A stretch of DNA of 64,000 nt from Poronia punctata (taxonomy: Eukaryota; Ascomycota; Sordariomycetes; Xylariales; Xylariaceae). How positions within the stretch are numbered: the stretch's first letter is position 1; the number at the start of each line of letters is the position of its first letter. The position numbers and the translations under genes are program-made. The notes under the pieces were generated by a model. That model did not search any database and was not told the DNA's origin. It was given only the letters and a program-made list of their open reading frames with translations. The stretch lies in contig MU401552.1 of the NCBI GenBank assembly GCA_022579005.1, positions 62,001 through 126,000 on the forward strand, written 5' to 3'. Shown here piece after piece: positions 11,334 through 23,253 of this stretch.

Positions 11334-12943
11334 ATGGAGATTATCACAGATTTTGCCGTCAAAGACACTTACACCTATCTCCACGGCTTCAACAATTATC
11401 ACCGGTAAGCTTTTGCTCCAAAATCTCATTCATAAAAAAAAAAAAAAAACATCCCTCATCTAACAACCTCTAAAAGATCGGAATCCATCCCGGACGCCAT
11501 CCCCCCCGTGAACAACAGTCCCCAAAAACCGCCTTATGGACTCCGCACAGAGCGAATATCCAACGCCTCATTCGTAGCTCCGCGAGAAAAGAACTACCAG
11601 ACATGGCTCTACCGCGTGACAACCTCCATGGAAGCCGGCACCTTCTCCCCACTAGACGACACACGCATATCCGAGAGCGCGAATCCGCCCGCGCCGCAAA
11701 ACCTGGCCCCAAACTCATACATGTGGGGACAAATCCCCCTAGACGACGAAGCAGACTGGCTACACCAGAAATTACTCGGTCGCAACGGGAACCCGCAGGA
11801 GAAGTCCGGCGCGGCTATCTGGTTATTCAGCGTCACGAGGGACATGCCTCGGCACACTGCCTTCTCATCTCTCGACGGCGAGACGCTCATCGTGCCGCAG
11901 GCAGGCTCTCTCGATATCCAGACTGAGCTGGGGAGGATCCTGGTGCGCCAGAACGAGATTGCCGTCATCCCGCGCTGCGTGCGCTATCGCGTCGCGTTGC
12001 GGGATGGGAAGCCCGCTCGCGGTTACATCTGCGAATTATTCGAGGGACATTTCCAGCTCCCTGTTTTGGGAATCATTGGATCGACGGGGTTGGCCAACGT
12101 GCGGGATTTTCAAGTTCCCGTTGCTTCGTTTGATGGGGAGTTGGTGGATGGTAAAGTCGTCAGATCTACGGGACAGGGCGAGGTCGAGTGGAGGATTGTT
12201 TCGCGACTGAATGGAAGACTTTGGGCTTGTGAACAGAATCATACACCCTTTGATGTGGTTGCGTGGCATGGGACTTGCTACCCGTATAAATACGACTTGG
12301 CGCGTTTCTGTGCACTGGGGAATACGCGTTTCGATCATCATGATCCGTCGTTGTTCACTGTTCTCACGGCACCGGCATATGGGGTGAGTACCTACCATCG
12401 ACTTCCTAATCTTTCTTTCTTTCCTTCCTTCCTTATCATATACAAGACAAGACAAGGGGGGGCCCTGTTTTTCGTCGATATAGATATCAATAATCAAACT
12501 AACCCAAACAACCATCCCAGAAACCCCCCGGAACAGCCGTCCTCGACTTCGCCATAATCCCACCCCGATGGCAAGCAGCCAAAGACACTCTCTGGATCCC
12601 CTACTACCACCGCAACGTGATGCAGGAATTCTTCTTCCCCATCATCAGCTCCCAATCTCCCGAATACCCCTTCAACGACGGCGGGAACCAATTCGCCCCT
12701 TTCGCCTGCGGATTACACGGTTCCATGGCCACGCACGGTTCACCCGAACATGAGTTCATGGAGGCTTCTACCCGGGACACGAGTAAACCTGCGCTGCTCG
12801 ATGATACCGGCATCACGGTTGCTTTGTTGGAGACGGAAAGACCGCTTTTGTTGAGTGATTGGGCGTATAAGTTGGCCTATCAGAATATGAATGGGCAGAA
12901 GAAGAAGAAGAAGAATAAGAAGGATAAGGGATCGAAATTGTAA
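11334..12943 (+). CDS. Homogentisate 1,2-dioxygenase-like, ending in SKL
   Basis: A 466-residue member of the homogentisate dioxygenase family, which opens the homogentisate ring in Phe/Tyr catabolism using Fe(II). Exons are 11334-11404, 11477-12383 and 12521-12943. Family features are NNSPQKPPYGLRTER near the N terminus, VPQAGSLDIQTELGRILVRQ, WHGTCYPYKYDL and DHHDPSLFTVLTAPAYG, and the metal-site segment YYHRNVMQEFF. The part after that segment (FACGLHGSMATHGSPEHE) departs from the usual NCMTPHGPD-like version. The protein ends in a Lys-rich tail and the tripeptide SKL, a canonical peroxisomal targeting signal (PTS1); family members are normally cytosolic. I read it as a diverged paralogue, possibly acting on another hydroxylated aromatic acid in peroxisomes. 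No maleylacetoacetate isomerase or fumarylacetoacetase gene is adjacent. Confidence 0.9.
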
Positions 12944-13510
12944 AACGCCAGGGTAGAGCGAAAGATTTTACGAGTAGTGTTATGGGTTGGGGGGTAATTA
13001 TGGTACCTATGTAGAAGTGTTGGAGGGATACAGTGCCCTGACTGTAAAGGACCCTCTAATATAGCCTGATCCGTACCTTCCCCTACAGTAGATGATTGAA
13101 CTATTGCTCTCGGTCGGCATTGGGTCTTAATGTATTTACTTGTATCGCCTGATGAAGTCATGGTTCGGTCATTATACCTATACCAAAAAAAAATAACATA
13201 CGTGTACAATGAGCCATGGGGGCTATCTGCATGTAGTTCCTAACAGGGGACAGGGTCTACCCTGTACAATAGGTTGGTTAAGGGGATCTGACCTACAACA
13301 CCTAACCTACACCTGCAAGGCCTGCCAGGACTACCCTTTCACAATACATCGTCATTGTTGCTACCATCACCTTAGGTAAGTACCCATATATTTCTGTGTC
13401 GGTATATATTAGACCCAAATGCTTCCATTGATTTCCTCCCCTCCTATCACAACCCAACCGCCAACCTCGACATCGTGACAATATATGCAACACATCTGCA
13501 CACGCCCAAT
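12944..13510. other. Intergenic region
   Basis: Untranslated and promoter DNA between the dioxygenase-like gene and the small membrane protein gene. It contains a run of A near 13185-13193 and several ACCTA words. I see nothing else. Confidence 0.4.
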
Positions 13511-14200
13511 ATGCCCAGTACTATAGACCCCGTTGCCAGTTCTGATGAGCTAAGGCTACTAAGCGACGACGAAGGAACGACTATCGCGTCCTTTTCCAAC
13601 ACCATACCTTTCATACGTCACGTGATGTGCCTGGCAGCGACTCTACCCATCGCCTTCCTCAGCAAGTCGGTGTACTTCAAGACGCTTACTCTTCACGGTG
13701 CCATGATCGTGTTCTACGGCTTCCCTATGACGCCAAAAACGGCCCAAGTCATCTGCGCGCTCAGCCTTGTGCTAAGTACTACGTTATATTGCATAAAGGG
13801 AGGTATTCCCCAAAATCTGGAAGGCGAGATGGAAATATTACGTGAGACTCTCTTTCTCTATCCACCTACCTAGGTCGTTCTGCTAGGTAGATTCTAATCA
13901 TCGATAGATCCACTCCTTATTCTTTACTTCCGCAGGCTGGAAGCGACTCCCGAGGAGAGCATCCACACGCAACTTCCGAAGGACATTGTCGTTCGTTGCG
14001 TAGAGGAGAGTCTACTTTCCCTACTAGATTGCTTCTATGCATTCAACCTCACCGGCAACGCTCTCACTTTGGCTCTTAAGCCAGGTGCATGCCTTTTCGC
14101 TCTTCTTTGGCCTTGGGTACTTACTCCTTCTATGGCACTCTATGAGTCGTGGTGGAGACATAAGGTAGCTTCTTTAAAGACGACGGGGACGCAAGCGTAA
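13511..14200 (+). CDS. Small putative membrane protein A
   Basis: About 195 residues, with no domain I recognise. Exon 1 (13511-13841) encodes an acidic N terminus and two hydrophobic stretches (HVMCLAATLPIAFLSKSVYF and TAQVICALSLVLSTTLYCI). Exon 2 runs to the stop at 14198-14200 and has a third (ALKPGACLFALLWPWVLTP) followed by a Trp-rich amphipathic end (YESWWRHKVASLK). The donor GTGAGA at 13842 is clear. The frame is kept only if the acceptor is the AG at 13942-13943; the better-looking CAG at 13933-13935 would shift into a frame that stops after 21 codons. Either a weak acceptor is used or the gene is slightly damaged. The second half resembles the next small gene (14547-14936), so a local duplication is possible. 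Confidence 0.55.
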
Positions 14201-14546
14201 GGCAGAAGAGGGGGATGGAGGAAGGAACGATGTTTTCAATTACATCACTCGACGTCCTGTAACTGCTAGAAGATAGTTGTGAATAGCACATACGAGGGAA
14301 GTGACTATGAACTGAAGAGAATATGTCCCACTATAAGTTGGTGAGAGAATCTGTGCCGTCTTGTAATTCTTCTCTTCCTTTCATCATTCACTCCGCGTAC
14401 AAATTGTGTTAGAGGGATTACTTACACCGTCTCTTAGGGATTGGCAACCGTCTGCTACTGCAGTACAGCAGACGCAGCACAAGTCCTACAGCAGATTCAG
14501 CACAGTCCTTCATCATTGGCTTCTCTTCCTAAGAAATATTATTAAC

Positions 14547-14936
14547 ATGTCTCTACCTCTCGTCATCATTACTATCTTTGCCAATCCCTCAGCCCTCAAG
14601 GCGGGAGTTTGTATGACTCCCCAATGTTCACCTCTTCCCCATTCCCAGCATATGCCAAGGGTTCCGTATGCCCTAATAGGCGTATTAGACCCAGAAAGCA
14701 ATTACTAACCAGAATCTACTGTAGTGGCCCTGGCAGCCTTCGTGTTCACTCAGTACGTCGTCAACGGCAACGCAATTGCCCCAACGCCTGCGTTGGGATC
14801 ATTTGTGGTCCCTTATGCTATCATTATAGTAATGACACCGTACGAAGAGTGGTTCACGAAGTTTGTCCAGGAACGCCGCCAAAACCTTGCCATTCTACCA
14901 CCGGTAAAGATGATTCCCGGGGCAGGCTTTCTCTGA
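14547..14936 (+). CDS. Small putative membrane protein B
   Basis: A 91-residue hydrophobic protein assembled from exon 1 14547-14610 and exon 2 14725-14936. The intron is convincing: donor GTATGA, branch point ACTAAC 19 bases before a TAG acceptor, phase 1 on both sides. ATG 14547 is the only ATG in the upstream frame. It has two hydrophobic segments (LALAAFVFTQYVV and ALGSFVVPYAIIIVM) and a charged end (TPYEEWFTKFVQERRQ). The spacing GNA...P..YE.W is shared with exon 2 of the preceding gene, suggesting a diverged or truncated duplicate. Function unknown. Confidence 0.5.
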
Positions 14937-16580
14937 TGATACTCAGAGATTGCCTGGTAAATGCGAATTGTTGAGCACCCCGAAATCTGGTGAAAATGTG
15001 CGGTGGCCGTCCTCCACACTCCCGCGGGCCCAGGCGACAATTTTCGACAACCCCAGTACCCTCATCTTGGTCCAGCTGGGGACCTTTGACAACCTCAGTA
15101 ATCTCGCTTTGGTCCGGCTAGAGAAAACGACGCCGTTAATCCCGTTTGACATACTGGCACCTAGTCAGCTGACAAATACCTCCGACTGCCATTACGGAGC
15201 ATGGAATGTCCCACCTGACCTAGCATGGCCCATTTCTGAGAACCACCGAAAATCATCCAGATCAGGTTGACCACACATTTTACCACTCAGCTGGGTTATA
15301 CACCCTTTAAGCGTTCTTGCGTGGAACATATTATGGAGACGAGTTCAATTGATTTTGGGCTGCGGATGGGATACTGAGGGCTATCGGCAGGTGTCTCTGC
15401 CTGACTGTAAGTTGCTTTGGGTTTGGAATTATATTGCTGCAAACTAACATTTGCTTGAGCCGACGGCGGCGATGATGGGGGACGGACACGACCCAGCCGC
15501 CATTATCAAATGGGCCTATAAGTTCAGGTCCGTCATCGAAGTTGCCGAGGGCGGTGACCAATATAGGCGAATCCGGCCGAGACGCGGTAGCAGACGGATT
15601 GGCAGACCTAGCAACGACATTTGAAAAAGTCGAGAAGGAATCTTGTTCTTGTTGTAATACGATCTCTAAACAGCAATTATGGCTTTGTGGGCATAGCCCT
15701 TGCGATATTATGTCGTCTTGGTGGGGATACCTAGTTTTGGAGCACTGGCACATTATTGGAAATAGTTGGCTTTCATGGCTAGGATTATCATCTATCGTCT
15801 TGCGGGAGTTCTTGAGCGGGGTCTTGAATGATACTTGGTGTATAATGTTATGTCCACATACTTAGTTATAGATTTCCTCACTGCTGCAACTGGAATGTCA
15901 GATGGTTTGAAGTAATGAACAGTCTTGATCCATTCCTTTCATCTTATCTGTTCTGACAAATGAGATTTTGCTCTGTCATTCAGGGTCGAGCGCCTACCCT
16001 ATAGCTCGGCGCTAGATGCATGATGTTCTTCCCAGCCGGTTCCAAGCTTGAAGCACATGATAGAGATTGAATATCGCATTTCTGTGTAATTCTTCTTTGC
16101 GGCCCAAGAGCCGGTTGCATTGGGGCCATTGAGGATAGAGCGTCTCAGTATTAGGTATATCCTCATCTCAAAGGCGCCAAACCCTCGGCCATACGAATGA
16201 CTATGTCTTTTAATTATTTTCAACACCGTCCTTGTTTCACCGAGTCCCTAAATGAAGCAGTTATTTCACATCTCAGGCGAGTCAGCATTTGGTTGCCTTA
16301 TTCAAGGCCCTGTTTACTCGAGTTGTTTGATATTCCTCATATGACGAGTTATTACGTATTCTCTTCCAATCCTACAGGTACTACTGTGCGATGCAGAAAT
16401 CCAAGTTTAAAGTATGAATTTGACCTTGCATTATTCATCATAAAACATCATTTCTATCCAGGACATTCCGTGGCTGTCAACAGCAAACGGCTCTAAAATC
16501 CAAATAACCTCCCAAAATGCAATGCTCACTAAATAACTGCCTAGTATCCCCCCATTCATCATGCCACAAGAAATACGAGA
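14937..16580. other. Intergenic region without a supportable gene
   Basis: It has open frames on both strands up to 140 codons, but none begins with a credible ATG and carries a recognisable domain. An imperfect 40-bp internal duplication (TTTCGACAACCCCAGTACC / TTTGACAACCTCAGTAATC) lies at about 15043-15117. Confidence 0.4.
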
Positions 16581-18420
16581 TTATGCAGGCAAGTGCAGCC
16601 CATGGAAGCCGTGTCCAATAGCCCAATCGCAATCGGCCCTCCCAAGCTCTTTCATCGTCTTCGCGTCGATACAGACCAGGTAACTATTCTTCCCGTACCC
16701 GTCTAGAATGACACTGAGGAGCACGCCGTCGTCCTCATCCAGCTCTGTGTCTGTGTCTCCTTCCGACGGCCTGGCGACGAATATCGCCTCGCCGGGTGTG
16801 TGGCCGGGTACTTCCCACGCCGTTGTCTCGCGTGTCACTAAATCCGTCTTGACAATCGAGTCCTGCAGCGTGGTATATCCACGAGTCCCCATGCTGTAGA
16901 CGTAGCGGTAGGGCTTCGTCGCGTAGGAAGGATTAATAGTTGGCAGCTCCCCGATGTGAGGGGACTTGAACTCCAACACCTTTTCGGAGGCTACCTTGGG
17001 CGGTTTCCTCCCATTCTTCTTGTTACCCTTTGCAGGCACCGTAAACTTGTGTCTCGCAAAATATTGCAGACAGTCGCGCGCCAATTGTTCGCTTCGGGGG
17101 CTCGTTTTCGTCTTGCTTTCGTCCTCGGTGCCCATGAGCACATCCATCTCGAAAGCGCGGATAATGTCGGTCGACGGATACTGGATGACGTCGCAGAATA
17201 GGTTGATGTCGCCCGTTTCCTCGTCCACCTCTTCGAAAGAGTTGACACTGTGGAAGAAGAAGCCGGCAGCAGTCTCGGCCGTGGCGACAAGGCCGCCATC
17301 ACCTCGGCGGTCGACTATGAACCACTTGCACAGCTTCGATTTGTCAAACGGCTCTATCGCATCGACGACGTTGCCATTCCAAGGCACCGAGATTCCCATG
17401 TAGCCGATATGCGTCGAGGGAACGCAGAGGATGACGAAAGACGGTGACATGTAGAAGGAGTGGATGTAGGCCGGCTTCAAGTCGGGTGCCGAGATGGTTG
17501 CGAGGATGTCCGTCTTCCCGGTGGATGCACTGGTGCGGAAGACTCGGTAAGTCGCTACACGTCCCATGTCGAGGTTGTAGTTGAACAGATCGCCGCTTTC
17601 CGGGTCCCGGTGCGCATGGGCTGAGCTGAGGGGCCCCTTCAAATCCGGATGGAGGTTTTCTTGGCGAGCTATGCCGATGGGCTCTAATGTATCGGCGTCG
17701 AATTCTTGGACGATGCTGGCGTCGGTCGAGGTGAACAAGGTTCTCTTTACTCTGTGGCCTGAACTGCTTTGTTCCCTTTTCGATGCGTAACCGGGCATGT
17801 CGGCGTGCACCGTGACGGAGATGTTCTGTGTCCCGGGTTCGTTGTTGACCTCTGACTTTTTAAACACACTCATCATCTTTCCGAAGATGCCAACACAAGG
17901 GTCCTGGCGTTGACCGAAACTCATATCCGGCATTTTACCCAGTTTCTTGATCCGTCGGACGTGTTCTTCGGCTTGGAACCGCGAGCTGTATTCGACTTTG
18001 ACCGGGGCATTTGCATCGTTGGAATCCGCGATTATCTCGAATCTGTGTGTATGGGCGAAACCGTCAAACCAATGTGTTGCCTTGAACGTCCCTCTCGGTG
18101 TATCCTCCACGCTGAACTGGCCGGGCCCGGTCCGATAGAGTGTGCCTGCTGCCCACGAGGGGATAGATCCGGATACTTTTAGTTCGACAGGCCCCCGTAC
18201 CTCTGTCATAGATTCAAACTGGAGAGAGAGAGAGAGAAAAGCATGTTAGCATCTTCTATTGGGGACTCCTAACCGGGTGATTTTGACGTACTCCGGCCTC
18301 ATTTGGCCAGTCCTCTATCTTCACATTTTGCCTTCGCTTTACCGCAGCTTGGAAATCCTTTTCTTCGTGGGTGGGAATTGAAGAGCCTTGGCTTCCGAGT
18401 GTGTTGATATCGGGAGACAT
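16581..18420 (-). CDS. Carotenoid cleavage oxygenase (torulene/apocarotenoid type)
   Basis: A 588-residue member of the carotenoid oxygenase (RPE65/CCD) family, which cleaves polyene double bonds with a non-haem Fe(II) held by four histidines. Exon 1 (18292-18420, 43 codons, ATG at 18420) is joined by a 73-bp GTACGT...CAG intron to exon 2 (16581-18218). The iron ligands are visible in their usual settings: SSAHAHRDP (His about 244), YIHSFYM (about 296), FFFHSVNSFEE (about 366) and GFHGLH at the extreme C terminus (about 582). The early GTLYRTGPG and HWFDGFAHTH motifs are also intact. Its length is nearer the fungal torulene-cleaving enzymes (CAO-2/CarT) than the longer retinal-forming CarX, but family subtype is uncertain. 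It stands alone: no phytoene synthase, desaturase or rhodopsin gene is in the window. Confidence 0.93.
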
Positions 18421-19599
18421 GATGTCACAAAAAATCCGAGTTTTTTTTCTTTTACCCGCTTGTATGAGACAGGTTGTGTGACTTTGTCCGGTGGTACTAA
18501 AAGAGAAAGCGCTAAGGATATCTCCGCTGGAAAGAACTCAGTGGTGGGTAGTTGCTGCCTCTTGAAATTCGAATCTCAGGTTCGAAATGAAGTATCGATG
18601 ACGATGTATATATGCACCAACCCAAAATCGTGTAAAAAAAGGAAGAAATACGGGCAAGTAAACCTAAGTGGATAGAATTAAGTTGTGGTGGATGAACTTC
18701 ATTCCCTAGGACGGGCTTCGAATTGGGCCGTCTCGGATGTCCTCCAAGTGCTTGGAATCAAAGTTTCGTTTGGTGTGTTGATTCTCTATTGGGAATGGGT
18801 TTCAAGTACGTGTACGTAGTCGTAGTTGAAAATCATGTGGGAAGCCGTCGGATAGACAGCCACGGCTGAGCCCGATCTCCGGGAAGATAGATCGAGTAGA
18901 TGGATCGGTGACGACACTAGAAGAGCACTACGTGTAGTTAAAACCTTAGGCGAAAGCGATATCGATAGACCCTGTGCAGAACATATAAAAGTGTAGATTC
19001 TGGCGATTATGGGATCCGAATCCGAGCTTCAAAAGCGAGGCGTGCTAGAGCAGAGGTAGATATCTTATTTATGGGCAAGAACCGAGGCAATGAAAAGTAA
19101 AAGGAGGCCATCTTCTTAAGTACCTACCTATATATGGATACTCGCGGGTTCATTATGTGGCTCATTATTACTCTATTCTACTCGTAGTCTAATAGGCTAC
19201 TTTTAGTCTGTCTAAGAGGCAGGTAAATCATTTCCTACACGCAAAAAAAAGTAGATACAAACACATTCGTCGAGGCGGCTCTTTTGATTCACATGATGAG
19301 CAACATGTTGCCCAGCCGGCCACAACACCATGTACGTTCGTCTAATCTCGGTAAGAGAGAGGACACGTACCGTTATAGAATGGGCCGTTATCATTAAGTA
19401 TTCGAATCCTTCGATCTGGGGAAAGACTGCCAGAGAGATGGCCGGAAATACCTCGATAACAAAGAGGAATGGGCATGTAATGAAATACCGGTGTGTCCTG
19501 GCAAAGGTTGGAAGGCGTTGCGAGCAGGACGCCAGAAATCATGAATCATGAAGATTATAGTGGTCGTTAGTGGTCCCCCGTCAGTCCTTACTCAGTTGC

Positions 19600-19649
19600 G
19601 GGGGGGGGGGGGGGGCGGGGGGGGGCGGGGGGGGGGGGGGGGGGGGGGC
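19600..19649. repeat. Poly-G tract at the gap edge
   Basis: About 47 G bases broken only by C at 19616 and 19626 and closed by C at 19649, directly before the Ns. A second run of 21 C bases lies at 19756-19776 on the other side. Such tracts stop polymerases and assemblers, so base counts here are unreliable. Confidence 0.9.
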
Positions 19650-19659
19650 NNNNNNNNNN
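19650..19659. other. Scaffold gap of ten N
   Basis: Ten undetermined bases. A fixed count of ten is a common placeholder, so the true missing length is unknown, and sequence order across the gap rests on scaffolding. Confidence 0.97.
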
Positions 19660-22600
19660 AATGTTTGTATGGCTTTGGGCCCGGTACGCAATAAAAATTT
19701 AAAATTTATTTTTTTTTGGGTGTTTTGTGGACCCCCTCATGCCTTACACACTTTGCCCCCCCCCCCCCCCCCCCCCTGTATCGTAAACTCGGTGCTGATT
19801 GTCCCCCATCCCAAGCACATGCCAACGTTCCGTCTATCCAGAAACGGTAGAAACGTCGCCAGGGCTTACACTCGATTGGTTAGGCCCTCGCTAAATGCGT
19901 CGGCCACTATACGGCAAGTGGGTGGAATGGCCGATGCCAAGTTTACTCCACACTGTCGGGTTCACTGCAGGCGCTGCTTATGCCAACTCTTGGGACTCGT
20001 TGTCGCGAGCCGATTGGCAACACAAGCGAAAAAAACGGTCCAAGCGAATCCGAGTCTAGTCTACTACGGTAACTAACCTTGGATAGTCCATCGCCGCTTG
20101 CATGCTTCTTTATTTTTCCTTCTCCATACTCGTAACCCATGCTCTCTATTAAAAGCGTACCGACCGCATCGAGAAAGCTGTTCGCCTCGAAACCCACGAA
20201 AACCCTTCGAGACCCTGGGAAAGACGTGCAGCTGAACGAGCTTTACCGAACACACGTCTCGTATTTCCTTCCCCCTTTGCAAATCGCACATCTTCTCGCC
20301 AAACACGTTTGCAGCAAAAAACGACCTACAGACCTTCTACTCTCGCATAGGTATTCCCCTCCCTCCCTCCAATCGCTTCGAATGACTGTCTTTGGCAATA
20401 CAGACGAGCAAATATCGGTCAATAGCACGGCGAAATTATAGTGCCGTAGGATGTTGCATGTTGGATTCGCGAGATTAGGTAGGTATGCCGTATACCCAAA
20501 TCGCGACCAGCGTTTCTTCGTTTCGTTCTACAGAATACCTATGTCGGCTAGGGTACCTCGATAAACTTCAACCTTTACATACTTCCACAACACTACGTGT
20601 AGGTATCTCGGTTAGGTACATGCCCTATCCTCCGCCGCCTTCGCTAAGGTCTTCCATCGTCCGCTGCCGCCTACCCGTCCCCGTGCCCGTGCCCATGTCA
20701 ATTACCCACATGGCGCCTCGTGGGAAAGGGAAGGGAAAAAAAACCTGTAAAGAGGGCCAAACATGTCTAAAACTTTGCGCAGTTTGTCCATGTCCCATTC
20801 AAAAAGCTGGTCTCGGTTCGTGTTCCGTCTCGGTAAGCGGTCCCATTCGCCCAGCAAAAGTACGAGTAGGTTAGGAACCTTGCGGCTCTGGGCACCACAA
20901 CCACTATACTGTACGTCTTCTGGAAGTACATAGGTAAAAAACCACTCCGGAGAAGCGAACAATCGACAGATTTTCACATGTGAAAAACGAATGGGGAGAC
21001 CAACTCGTAGAGAAGAAGAAGACTGGCGAGCAAAAGAAACAGCCACAAAATATAATACAATACAAACGCGTATTGTAGGATAGTCTAGGTATTAGCGGAG
21101 AAATGGAGATGAACAGTCAGACACTGACACATACACATACACGTAACCTAACCTACTTTCTTGGCGGTGTATGTATGTTTTGAGGATCCGTCACCCGCTG
21201 TCTGCCCAGCCCAACCATCGCGCGCGCGCGATCTCTCTCATCACATTGACCGCCTGGTCTGTAGGTAAGTTAGAGACGAGGTTTTCCAGCCATATAGGGA
21301 CGACCACGCGCTAAGCATAGGTACTTAGTTATTGGTATTTCTTTCTCCAGCCGAGATCCTTTGACCCGACCTGGCACACTCCCGCAATTACTTTACAGTA
21401 TCTCAAAATACAGTAAATGGCGAACGAGTAGGTAGGTATCACTGTATCAGCAGATGACGGCCTAACCTTAGTTTAGACGGCCCATTTGTCTCTTGTGACA
21501 ACACCTTCCCGCTGCTGCGCCTACCTAAAAGCTACTTCCGAACAACAACAACAACATCATGGAAACTCGCGCCTACGGCCGAACACGGCGCGAGCAGACT
21601 CGGCCAACGGACAACTCACCGGCTGCGGTCACGAGCTACGTTAGGGCAATATTGTGCCTCATGACTCTATGGAAACTGCCGACGTATTCGTAGATTTCTT
21701 GTCATCCTCCTTCTCAAGCAGAAGCAGTGAATACCTTCTACCTTCATGGCTGGGAAAGGTGATGATGCATAACCTTAAAGCTATCATGCTGTTTCAGGGC
21801 TCCCACGTGAAAAAAAAAAAACTCCCCGAGCCCAACATATACCCAGTAGATAGGTTAGAACTTCCCCCGACAACGTGTCCTAGCATCTATCTATTTAAAG
21901 CCTGCGAATCTTTATACGCAGACTAATGTATGTTAAACACTGGTAGCAGTAGCATTACATATGTTATATATGTAATACACTTAAAGTATTCTACATAGGT
22001 ACAAGATAAGTACATCATAAGTATAGTATTAGACAGATATAAGCCTAGTAGTAAAGGATACAACTTAAGTTTATACCTAGATGTTGAAGTTCTTATACTA
22101 GGTACTGTGTATATATTGCTTCTCCCAGTCTCTGACTTGTTGACGTCGCTTCTCAACATCGGCTGTTGGCCCTTCTCCGAAGATCGCATCAACATTCTCA
22201 ATTCACTTGGGCGAGAACTAATGGGCCCCGTGCAGATTGTATCCCTCCTCTCATGTTCTGCAAATAGCGTGGCTATACCCACCATCCGTTGTCGAAACTA
22301 CTCCTCAACACTGGGAAACACCCGGTAACCAGCCAAACCTTCTTCGGGCCATGAGGAGCTGGGCCTGCACGCATTTGCATCCGGAAATAACGGCTAGCCG
22401 CGTGCTAAGCGACAAAGCACACATCACCGCGAATAAGATGCGTCTGAATTGCGCGTCGCCAGTCGTCAAATCGTGCTTGGGTCTACAAAATCAGCGTTGT
22501 GCTAGCAAGACAATGGGGTCAACCTACCGGCTTGTTTGTCGGGAGTCCAGGACGAGCGTATGTTGCCAGCAGATACATGCGTCGTTCTGGGTTGTCGTGT

Positions 22601-22749
22601 TGGTCAAAGCTTGCGCCGCCTAGGCCGGGACCGCTTGTGGCTCCGAAAAATAACTTTATCCGTGATTCTAGGACGGGAGTCACGGGACTATGGCGCGATT
22701 GCCTCGATATATATATCTATACCAGCCAGTCCCACGGGATTCCGTTTGT

Positions 22750-22980
22750 CTATGGAACGATCTTATCCTCATTAGACCGTCGCAGGCGCCGAATACAGTC
22801 TTCAAAGTTATGCTCGTCGTATAGTGATGCGAGGACTGTGTTCATCTCTTGCCCCCCCCTGTTGACTCTAGCCGCGGTCTGCAGCTCGACATTCGTAGTT
22901 CTCGCCAGACCAATCATTATACAATAGTTGGCCCTTTGCAATTTCAGTGCAGTCCCTGCAATGTTGTACGTCGAAATCAT
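22750..22980 (-). pseudogene. SNF2-type helicase C-terminal fragment
   Basis: An isolated open segment reading STYNIAGTALKLQRANYCI then ELQTAARVNRGGQEMNTVLASLYDEHNFED. This matches the end of the helicase C domain of SNF2-family ATPases: the asparagine-tyrosine segment of motif V, and motif VI in the form Q-A-R-V-N-R-G-G-Q. The canonical pieces before and after it are missing or out of frame, so I read it as a relic. Fungal genomes carry many such SNF2-derived fragments. Whether it belonged to the same element as the Helitron relic just upstream on the same strand is unknown. Confidence 0.5.
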
Positions 22981-23253
22981 GATCTTATTTGCACGGATTG
23001 TTGATATCGTCGACTATCGTGTCCCTATTGTAGTGTTCGTCGTGCTCTGCGGTCAAATTTGTTGTCGCATGTGCAGTCGTCCATCCAATTCTCCTTGCGC
23101 TTCCGAGATAGCCCAATCGTAATTGCCAGTATCTGGCGCCATACGATGAGCCTAATCGTACGCCTTTTCTTTCGTTCTGGTGCTCATCTTCAAGGTCGTG
23201 TCTAGCAGAGTGCGCTTGCTAGATGTTCGGCCGGATATAGTTATCTTAACTGG

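Larger units (their letters stand above)
18421..22700. other. Gene-poor region including the scaffold gap
   Basis: Holds the carotenoid oxygenase promoter (about 18.4-19 kb), the homopolymer-flanked gap, and several unsupported short frames. One ATG-initiated 100-codon frame (plus, 20139-20441) has no domain or intron signal. A CG run (CGCGCGCGCG) lies near 21221. Nothing else is recognisable. Confidence 0.5.

Noticed and set aside
15331..15865. Overlapping frames on both strands (140 and 107 codons)
   Set aside because: No credible start, splice sites or domain on either strand.
19310..19420. tRNA-like TTGCCCAGCCGG and TTCGAATCC words
   Set aside because: The A-box does not match the consensus and no cloverleaf can be drawn.
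20139..20441. 100-codon ATG frame on the plus strand
   Set aside because: No domain, no neighbours or splice signals; within expected chance length.
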